DNA of 64,000 bases from assembly GCA_025642075.2 (NCBI GenBank), contig JAODUO010000435.1:57501-121500 (forward strand), in the 5' to 3' direction. A program made the position numbers and the translations under genes. Shown piece after piece: positions 55,554-64,000 of the stretch (positions are counted from its first letter, which is position 1; the number at the start of each line of letters is the position of its first letter). The notes beneath the pieces are model-generated. The model saw only the letters and a program-made list of their open reading frames with translations, had not been told where the DNA came from and made no database searches. This DNA comes from Ridgeia piscesae (lineage: Eukaryota; Annelida; Polychaeta; Sabellida; Siboglinidae).

Positions 55554-57477
55554 AGTACAAAACATGAATAAACATTGAATTTTTTTTATAATATACCTGA
55601 CTAAATCCTTCACTTTTCTATGTGCATCATCTTGTGCTTATTAAATCCTTCGCATGCACGTACATTTGCACACACACACATAAAAGCACCAAATGTGGTA
55701 GCTACTCTAGCTAACTAGTCACAGACATGTATTCAAAATGGGCCTTCAGAAAGTAGCTACAGCAATCACCACTGGAGACCATAAAGCTGTCTTTGAGTAA
55801 GCCAGTGAGTCCCAGCGCTATCAGTCAGAAGGCCAGATGAAGCTTGGGACAGTAATATGTATAAGCACTGCCAGTCATTGGAGAATTACTTGTGAGCAAC
55901 GTCTGAGCCAGTCCGACTTCTGTTGCATTCTGCAACCTGCGAGGAGACAGGCCAACAATTGGCTGCAGACTCTGGCTAATTTTCCTGCTAAGTAAACAGT
56001 CATAATGGCCTGTGGCCAAGGAAAAACTGACCTTATTTGTTAAAATAAACACATAATTCTACGAATAAGTACATCTTGCGAGACATTATGGCTCCAATTT
56101 GGTTCAATTTGTTATTTTCACAGGTCGTTTCAACACAGTCTAACTTGTCTAATATCTATTATGACATGTTAACTTGTTTGTACAATTTAGTTTTGTTAAA
56201 AAGAGACAAAGTAATCAACATTTGCAGTATTTACACCTGTAAAAACAGACTTTCTGGAAATTGTAACTATGAAAATATAAAGGGCAATGAAGAAGGACAT
56301 AGCTTCCTGGAATGGATCGATGTGATTCCACCCAGACTACTATTGGAAATGGTCAGGTTAAAATATTTAAAACTAGTGTACCACCTGCAATAATTTCCAG
56401 TGTCATTAAAACTGGGTTCCACATGAATAAAAAGTAGCAATCAGTTTGCAATATTGTTTAAGTGTTAACAAAAAATTCAGAAAAATTACAGGCCTGTGAG
56501 ATTAACACAGAATATATAAATTATAAAAAGTTTATTAAAAATCATAGCGGATTGGATGTTACTGCATAATAATTTGATCAAATGGCTGCTTACAAAAACA
56601 CTTTATTTTCTAAGTGGCCAAACTAGGGTATGTGGATAGATGAGCGATGACCAGCATATTGTTTTAGTTTATTTAGAATGCCTTCTTCAAAGTGTCACAT
56701 CAAATATTACCACACCTACTTTAATTGATGACCAATGACATTGTTGATGGCACAATCACCTACAGAAAATGGCTGTTTGGCCAAAAAGGGATGATTAAAT
56801 AGCAGACTGGGAGGTTTTGAATGAGAACTTTTTGATTAGATGGTACCACAATTAACACCTACGGTTGACTCAAGTTATTCTTTAAAGATAATAAAAAGTT
56901 ACCTAAAAATGTGAGCTTCACATCTCGATAAAAGAAAACTTGGACTTGTGATAAGCCCAAAGGTTATTCTCTAGGGAACTGTCTGGTTAAATCTTTAGTA
57001 GAATTTGTATTTTTAACGATCACGAGACAAGTCGTCATCTTGTAGTCATCGTCAGACAGGGAGGAGGCCAAGATATCAGCCACAATCAATGGGTCACCCA
57101 ATCAAATGTCAACTTGCACTTTATCCCAGTTATGGTCTTAATTAGCCAACAATTTAGGGAGAATCCTAAACTAAGGCCTGCATCAGGCGCCTGCCTATCC
57201 AGAGACCTCAAGACTGGTATTTAAAACTCATATAAGACTGCTAGGGCCAGCTAAATTAACTGATGGTTCTAATTCCTAGGACCCCACATTAATGACTAAC
57301 ATCGGCATAACTAGTAGCACAAATTAAATGGATCAGTATTAAAAAGAAAAGCTCAAATGTAATTGGTTTCTCCTTGAAAAATACAAAAGTAGCCAATTTA
57401 ATGGTTGCATTTGGCATGACTGGCTTCCATGCAAGCCAAAAAGCACACTTTCGAGTAATTTCAGACACGCTAAAATA

Positions 57478-57560
57478 TTTATAGCTCTTTGTAAGAAATT
57501 CCCTTACTTTAGAGCATAATTTTTGAAATGTATATGCCATATTTCTAGCTTGGCACAAAA
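57478..57560. mobile_element. half copy of the MITE at 27013-27151
   Basis: TTTGTAAGAAATTCCCTTAC then TTAGAGCATAATTTTTGAAA matches the left arm of the MITE in ATG2's last intron. Confidence 0.6.
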
Positions 57561-57884
57561 CGTTTTTGAGCTATAGATTGGATTGTAATGTGTGTGTAAT
57601 ACGACACTGATCCCAAAATGTCTTGTTGATCTTATGATGAGCCTGGTTCGGGGAAATAATTAATATTTGACTGCATACTTTTTCACATGTCACATTGGCA
57701 CATGTATTCATTTCATGAATTCTGTTGGCAGCAATTTTAAGTAGGACAAAGTTGAATAAAAATGACATTTTCAGTAATCGTTCCACACATAGGCAAAGTT
57801 GATTCCATGTCCCATCTGCTGTCCTGTTAGTTTTCACCGCCCACCTCAGAGCTATACATGTACTCTTGCTGTGGCACGGTAGGT

Positions 57885-58090
57885 GAAGGATCAGATTCAG
57901 CAAAAGCATCCGGGGTTCGAATTCCCTGGGGAGTTTCGAACCGTGGCCAAGTTTGTTAACTTTACAATTTGCTCCAGTTCACTCAGCTGAATTAATGACT
58001 ATCTGGCTACAGACAAAGGTATATGTTTGCATGTGTGAATAGTTATGGTACATTAATTGCAGCATGACAAATTATGGCATTCTAAAAGGT
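57885..58090 (+). mobile_element. degenerate SINE with tRNA-like head
   Basis: The head has a B-box-like GGGGTTCGAATTCCC. The body reads GCTCCAGTTCACTCAGCTGA and ends near ATTAATTGCAGCATGACAAA; the 3' tail is missing. Confidence 0.7.
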
Positions 58091-59324
58091 TTATACCAAT
58101 TTAAAGATTTTTTCAAGCACAATGTGATGAACTATTTAGATGCGTCCAAATCCATTGGTAGAATTATTTATTCAAGCAACAACCTGGAGTATTAGCGGTC
58201 ATGCTAAAGAAATTCCATGAAAGTTCAATAATAATTACACCATCGTCTGCTGCCATGTACCGTTTCATTTATACATGAGGGAACTAGACCCAAGTGCACT
58301 GCGCTAAATCACAGAGGCTTGCACACTCATACATGCAAGTTTAGTTTTCATTTGATGTGTTGTAGAAACGCTCCAACCATCCTGAAACTGCATGTCAGTA
58401 GATAGATAGGATTACTTTAACTACCACAAGTTTTAGCTTCTTTAGTATTCCCTTCAAACAACATGTGTACATTATGTTGAGATGGTCGTAAACTGTAATT
58501 TTTGTAGAATGTTGTTTGCCTAGATCATATTTAATTGAATGTACTTTGACCTTGAAAGTACAAACACCCGTATGACAAAAGTTCTTCTGTGCTGGGTCAA
58601 ATGTTCAAACAAATTATTTGCATTCATAATTTCAAAAAGTCTCATGACAAAATAATACAGTGCACTTCTGGTGCTGAGAAAATCGATAAATATTTGAAAT
58701 TCAGCACTAAAATAGCTCAATATCTTTCACAGAAAATAGTAATCAAAACAGCCATAAGATTGTCATATTAGCAAATGGGCCATCCAAGCCTTTCTAAAAG
58801 TGTAAAGAAATGTGAACGTTGGCCTGGAGACACAAGGTACAATCCCACGTAAACCTGTCATGTACTTAGCGCAAAACATTTCTGTTCTGATTAAATTATA
58901 TCTGCAATGTTCAGCAACTCATGTTGTTAATGCTTGTGAGAAATATCTGAAATGCAATTTTTAAATCATTACTGATACTTCACGTTTAATTGAGATGAAG
59001 TCGGCCAATAAGATGATCACATTAGAGAGAGATCTTCTCGTTTGGCCAATTAGATAAGCGACTACCAGAGACCCCAACAGTCGACATGAGTGAATTTCAT
59101 TTGATTAAATGTATTTTGGGAGGGTTGGTGTTCATTTGAACAGGTCTGCCATGCAGGGAATAAGTGTAAAAGTCCTAACTCCTAAAGACAGATACGGAAC
59201 TGTAAACTGTAGATTTGTCCCGCATTACAATTTTTAAGTCAACCTTTTTATTCTTTTAGATGTTCTGGTTTCCAAAAATATTCAGTGTCAGCACATAGGC
59301 AGATCATTACAGCACAACACTTCT

Positions 59325-62222
59325 GGGGGAGGGAAAGAGTCTGTGGGAGGGAAGGGGTCTGTGGGAGGGAAGGGGTCTGTGGGAGGGAAGGAGTCTGTGG
59401 GAGCGAAGGGGTCTGTGGGAGGGAAGGAGTCTGTGGGAGGGAAGGGGTCTGTGGGAGGGAAGGAGTCTGTGGGAGGGAAGGGGTCTGTGGGAGGGAAGGA
59501 TTCTGTGGGAGGGAAGGGGTCTGGGGAGGGAAGGAGTCTGTGGGAGGGAAGGAGTCTGTGGGAGGGAAGGAGTCTGTGGGACGGAAGGGGTCACTTGGAG
59601 GGAAGGGGTCTGTGGGAGGGAAGGAGACTGTGGGAGGGCAGGAGTCTGGGGGAGGGAAGGAGTCTGGGGGAGGGAAGGAGACTGTGGGAGGGCAGGAGTC
59701 TGGGGGAGGGAAGGAGTCTGTGGGAGGGAAGGGGTCTGTGGGAGGGAAGGAGACTGTGGGAGGGCAGGAGTCTGGGGGAGGGAAGGAGTCTGGGGGAGGG
59801 AAGGAGTCTGGGGGAGGGAAGGAGTCTGTGGGAGGGAAGGGGTCTGTGGGAGGGAAGGAGACTGTGGGAGGGCAGGAGTCTGGGGGAGGGAAGGAGTCTG
59901 GGGGAGGGAAGGAGTCTGGGGGAGGGAAGGAGTCTGGGGGAGGGAAGGAGTCTGGGGGAGGGAAGGAGTCTGGGGAGGGAAGGAGTCTGGGGGAGGGAAG
60001 GAGTCTGGGGGAGGGCAGGAGTCTGGGGGAGGGAAGGAGTCTGCGGGAGGTAAGGAGACTGTGGGAGGGCAGGAGTCTGGGGGAGGGAAGGAGTCTGGGG
60101 GAGGGAAGGAGTCTGTGGGAGGGAAGGAGTCTGGGGGAGGGCAGGAGTCTGGGGGAGGGAAGGAGTCTGGGGAGGGCAGGAGTCTGTGGGAAGGAAGGAG
60201 TCTGGGGAGGGCAGGAGTCTGGGGGAGGAAGGAGTCTGGGGGAGGGAAGGAGTCTGTGGGAGGGAAGGAGTCTGCGGGAGGGAAGGAGTCTGGGGGAGGG
60301 AAGGAGTCTGGGGGAGGGAAGGAGTCTGGGGGAGGGAAGGAGTCTGGGGGAGGGAAGGAGTCTGGGGAGGGAAGGAGTCTGGGGGAGGGAAGGAGTCTGG
60401 GGGAGGGAAGGAGTCTGCGGGAGGGAAGGAGTCTGGGGGAGGGAAGGAGTCTGGGGGAGGGAAGGGGTCTGTGGGAGGGAAGGGGTCTGTGGGAGGGAAG
60501 GGGTCTGTGGGAGGGAAGGAGTCTGCGGGAGGGAAGGAGTCTGGGGGAGGGAAGGAGACTGTGGGAGGGAAGGAGTCTGTGGGAGGGAAGGAGTCTGTGG
60601 GAGGGAAGGAGTCTGCGGGAGGGAAGGAGTCTGGGGGAGGGCAGGAGTCTGCGGGAGGGAAGGAGTCTGCGGGAGGGAAGGAGTCTGCGGGAGGGAAGGA
60701 GTCTGCGGGAGGGAAGGAGTCTGCGGGAGGGAAGGAGTCTGTGGGAGGGAAGGAGTCTGTGGGAGGGAAGGAGTCTGTGGGACGGAAGGGGTCACTTGGA
60801 GGGAAGGGGTCTGTGGGAGGGAAGGAGACTGTGGGAGGGCAGGAGTCTGGGAGAGGGAAGGAGTCTGGGGGAGGGAAGGAGTCTGGGGGAGGGAAGGAGA
60901 CTGTGGGAGGGCAGGAGTCTGGGGGAGGGAAGGAGTCTGTGGGAGGGAAGGAGACTGTGGGAGGGCAGGAGTCTGGGGGAGGGAAGGAGTCTGGGGGAGG
61001 GAAGGAGTCTGGGGGAGGGAAGGGGTCTGTGGGAGGGAAGGGGTCTGTGGGAGGGAAGGAGACTGTGGGAGGGCAGGAGTCTGGGGGAGGGAAGGAGTCT
61101 GGGGGAGGGAAGGAGTCTGGGGGAGGGCAGGAGTCTGGGGGAGGGAAGGAGTCTGGGGGAGGGAAGGAGTCTGCGGGAGGGAAGGAGTCTGGGGGAGGGA
61201 AGGAGTCTGGGGAGGGCAGGAGTCTGGGGGAGGGAAGGAGTCTGCGGGAGGAAGGAGACTGTGGGAGGGAAGGAGTCTGGGGGAGGGAAGGAGTCTGGGG
61301 AGGGAAGGAGTCTGTGGGAGGGAAGGAGTCTGGGGGAGGGAAGGGGTCTGCGGGAGGGAAGGAGTCTGCGGGAGGGAAGGAGTCTGTGGAGGGAAGGAGT
61401 CTGGGGGAGGGAAGGGGTCTGGGGGAGGGAAGGGGTCTGGGGGAGGGAAGGGGTCTGTGGGAGGAAGGAGTCTGGGGGAGGGAAGAAGTCTGGGGGAGGG
61501 AAGGGGTCTGGGGAGGGAAGGAGTCTGCGGGAGGGAAGGAGTCTGAGGGAGGGATGAAGTCTGGGGAGGGAAGGGGTCTGGGGGAGGGAAGGAGTCTGGG
61601 GGAGGGAAGGAGTCTGTGGGAGGGGAGGAGTCTGGGGGAGGGAAGGGGTCTGTGGGAGGGAAGGGGTCTGGGGGATGAAGGAGTCTGGGGGAGGGAAGGG
61701 GTCTGGGGGAGGGAAGGAGTCTGGGGGAGGGAAGGGGTCTGTGGGAGGGAAGGGGTCTGGGGAGGGAAGGGGTCTGTGGGAGGGAAGGGGTCTGTGGGAG
61801 GAAAGGGGTCTGTGGGAGGGAAGGAATCTGGGGAAGGAAGGAGTCTGGGGGAGGGAAGGAGTCTGAGGGAGGGAAGAAGTCTGGGGGAGGGAAGGGGTCT
61901 GGGGGAGGGAAGGAGTCTGGGGGAGGGAAGGAGTCTGGGGGAGGGAAGGAGTCTGCGGGGAGGGAAGGAGTCTGCGGGAGGGAAGGAATCTGGGGAAGGA
62001 AGGAGTCTGGGGGAGGGAAGGAGTCTGGGGGAGGGAAGGAGTCTGGGGGAGGGAAGGAGTCTGGGGGAGGAAGGAGTCTGGGGGAGGGAAGGAGTCTGCG
62101 GGAGGGAAGTATTCTGCGGGAGGGAAGGAGTCTGGGGTGGAAGGAGTCTGGGGGAGGGAAGGAGTCTGGGAGGGAAGGAGTCTGGGAGGGAAGGAGTCTG
62201 TGGGAGGGAAGGAGTTTGTGCA
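59325..62222 (+). repeat. 18-bp G-rich minisatellite, about 160 copies
   Basis: Unit GAGTCTGGGGGAGGGAAG with variants GTGTGGG, CTGCGGG, ACTGTGGGAGGGCAGG and 17-bp forms. A marked variant block (ACGGAAGGGGTCACTTGGAG) occurs at 59581 and again at 60782, so there is a higher-order duplication of about 1.2 kb. The + strand is made of closely spaced G3-G5 runs able to form G-quadruplexes. Open frames of up to about 1000 codons on either strand follow from the 18-bp period and are not called as genes. Confidence 0.97.
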
Positions 62223-64000
62223 TAACTTTATGCATAGACCCGTCCACCCGTCCTTTGGACAGGTAAAACATTTTTGGGATAGGCAGAAATATCACTGGAC
62301 GGGTGGTAAATAAAAATGAAGGATCAAACAAGATCTTCCAAAATCATAAATATTGCCAGTTGTGCCTTGAAAATGGGTGTCCTACGTGTGCTTGCAGCTT
62401 AAAATTTCAAGTTATGAAACACCTAAACTGGCTTACATATATGTGAGTTGACATCCATGTGTCTACCTGAAAAATGTGTGAATGGCAACAATTTAATCAT
62501 GCATAAAGTCCTCTGTAAATACTAAGAATGGTAAATTTAGACAGTTGTGTACACCCCTTTGAGACCCATAAAAAAAAGAACATTAGTGGGCGATGTTGGG
62601 GCAGAGGTGAAACTGGCGTCAGGCTGGAAATGACGTCTCTCTTCGTAATAACATGATTAGCCGTCTTATCGATTCACCGCCGTCGTATTTGTCTTACGAA
62701 GAAACGGTGCGAAAAGCCCTTGGGTGATCTTTTTTCTTAGCCCGGTTAAGTAAGTCATTTCATCAGCATTTCCCGCCAGATTACAACACCCATAATCCAA
62801 CCATAAGATGTGGTAAACGTGTCGGAACGCATCCGCGTATTTCCCCATCGACATGATTTATCTGTCATTTTGCTTAATGTAAATAATTGATCAAAAACGC
62901 CATAATCGATCTGCCGTTTACAACCGGGATTATTTTTTTGACAACCAGGAGCTACGTTGGTTGCGACGGAATGTTCGGCGTGATTTAATGTGCGCAAAAC
63001 AGTTAGTGGCAATGTCGTTAAAAAGGTTGTTCATTGATACATTAAACAAGTGTGTAAGTGATCGTTTGCGGTTGATACATGGTCGGTGACTAACGCATAT
63101 TGATTTCCGAAGTGGATGTGGAGTTTAACCACCTTTTGCGGTCCATTATGGTGATGCATTTTCAAATTATCAAACTTGTAATCAATCGCCGTTAGCATCC
63201 GTGGTGTCATCTTTCATTGTTAGTGTTTTCTCAGAAGACGTAGACGGACATGGCTATATTAGGGATGTATGTGACTATGTGGTGATATTGGAAAACCGTT
63301 TACTTAGTGAGCTAATGCAGCGTAATGAAGATGTTTCCTGTGATTTAAAAACCTGGACATGTGTACTAGGTGTGGTGGAATTGGACCCGGTATTCTGAAC
63401 TTTGGTCCACTTCTGTATTTCCCATCGACAGTTGCTAGTTAATTTTTGTTGACATTTTGGGAGGTTGCTGGCTATGAACATTTGGTGACATCAGAAATTA
63501 TTTTTATTCATAACTGGTACATGAATATTTGTTAACGTATATGATATACGCTAATAAATATTGCTTACTGGTATAAATTTTTCAGTAATTACAAAAATGA
63601 ACATGTCACTGTAAAGTGTAATATTATGTAGAATAGTTAGAACACAATGCATTTAAAAGTACAAATTAATATGTAATACTAGCTTATACCTCTCTTGGAG
63701 ATAAAAACGAACATTATTTACAACCCTTATAGTGGCACGATATGGAACTCATTGCATAATCACCTCAGGAGAAATGCCCTTGAGAAAAGCAAAGCATATC
63801 AAAAATAAATGTAAATAACCGTAAGTGATAATGGCGTTTTCTTCTGGAAACAATTTTTGTATCGGAGACAGAAATGTTTCCTTTAATAATAATAATAATA
63901 TAGGAATTTATATAGCATCCGTATCCACCTACATGTAAGATAAAATTCTCTCGGTTGCTTTACACAGCAGAACTGCATTAATTAAATAAAATTATAAAAT
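62223..64000. other. right flank, no gene supported
   Basis: Moderately AT-rich sequence. A segment at 62640-63020 is richer in CpG than its surroundings, but short open frames there (for example 63012-62755 and 62854-62666, - strand) show no recognised domain and no convincing splice phase. Confidence 0.5.
63884..63972 (-). mobile_element. SINE 3' tail
   Basis: (AAT)n followed by AGGAATTTATATAGCATCC and TTGCTTTACACAGCAG, the reverse complement of a 'GCGCTTTGAGC...CGCTATATAAAT' SINE tail. Confidence 0.55.

Larger units (their letters stand above)
55560..59300. other. AT-rich stretch without supported genes
   Basis: Contains a MITE half copy (57478-57560), SINE fragments (57885-58090 +, 58190-58315 -, 59085-59185 +) and small open frames with no recognised similarity. 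Confidence 0.6.

Noticed and set aside
56076..56393. 105-codon frame on the + strand
   Set aside because: No recognised similarity; composition is as in surrounding AT-rich DNA.
59248..62331. 1027-codon proline-rich open frame on the - strand
   Set aside because: It is a translation of the 18-bp minisatellite; the + strand also has 679- and 753-codon frames through the same DNA, and the period explains all of them.
62640..63400. possible gene in the CpG-richer right flank
   Set aside because: Small frames only, no recognised domain, no phase-consistent splice sites; it could be a promoter or UTR of a gene outside the window.

Overview
The window is animal nuclear DNA: split genes with consensus introns, many minisatellites, tRNA-derived SINEs, non-LTR retrotransposon debris and small hairpin MITEs. 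The SINE tails and gene style suggest a mollusc, probably a gastropod. This is inferred from sequence style only; no species marker was seen.

Two conserved genes are supported. On the + strand, 1816-27530, lies the 3' part of ATG2, the autophagy bridge-like lipid-transfer protein. I resolve 18 exons (about 860 codons) including the LC3-interacting motif, the WIPI-binding stretch, the C-terminal membrane-localisation region and the ATG_C domain, ending in a stop at 27528-27530. The 5' half is outside the window. On the - strand, 42621-34155, lies a complete acyltransferase gene most like LCLAT1 (lysocardiolipin/lysophospholipid acyltransferase), 368 codons in five exons, with two tandem alternative first exons. 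The two genes converge on a 6.6 kb interval in which I see no gene.

The notable pattern is that several intronic tandem repeats are built from the splice junction they touch. At ATG2 exon 5 the exon end plus 5' splice site is amplified over about 5.3 kb (more than 100 copies). At ATG2 exon 11 the donor is repeated at 11-bp spacing and the acceptor has a second copy 493 bp upstream. At LCLAT1-like exon 3, both the GC donor and the acceptor are copied into flanking repeats. The array at 1-1250 has a unit that looks like a recursive splice site. Two exon-scale tandem duplications also occur: ATG2 exons 16a/16b, separated by only 56 bp, and LCLAT1-like exons 1A/1B.

The right third (42.6-64 kb) is repeat-rich: an RTE-like retrotransposon fragment (43.0-44.1 kb), an 8.4 kb inverted repeat with 3.3 and 3.8 kb arms around a 1.3 kb loop (44514-52946), a 27-bp minisatellite followed by a long CA tract (54.5-55.55 kb), and a 2.9 kb G-rich 18-bp array (59.3-62.2 kb). 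Long open frames in these arrays result from unit lengths divisible by three and are not annotated as genes.

ATG2 exons 11 and 15 each carry one extra base relative to the conserved frame; sequence error is the likeliest cause.
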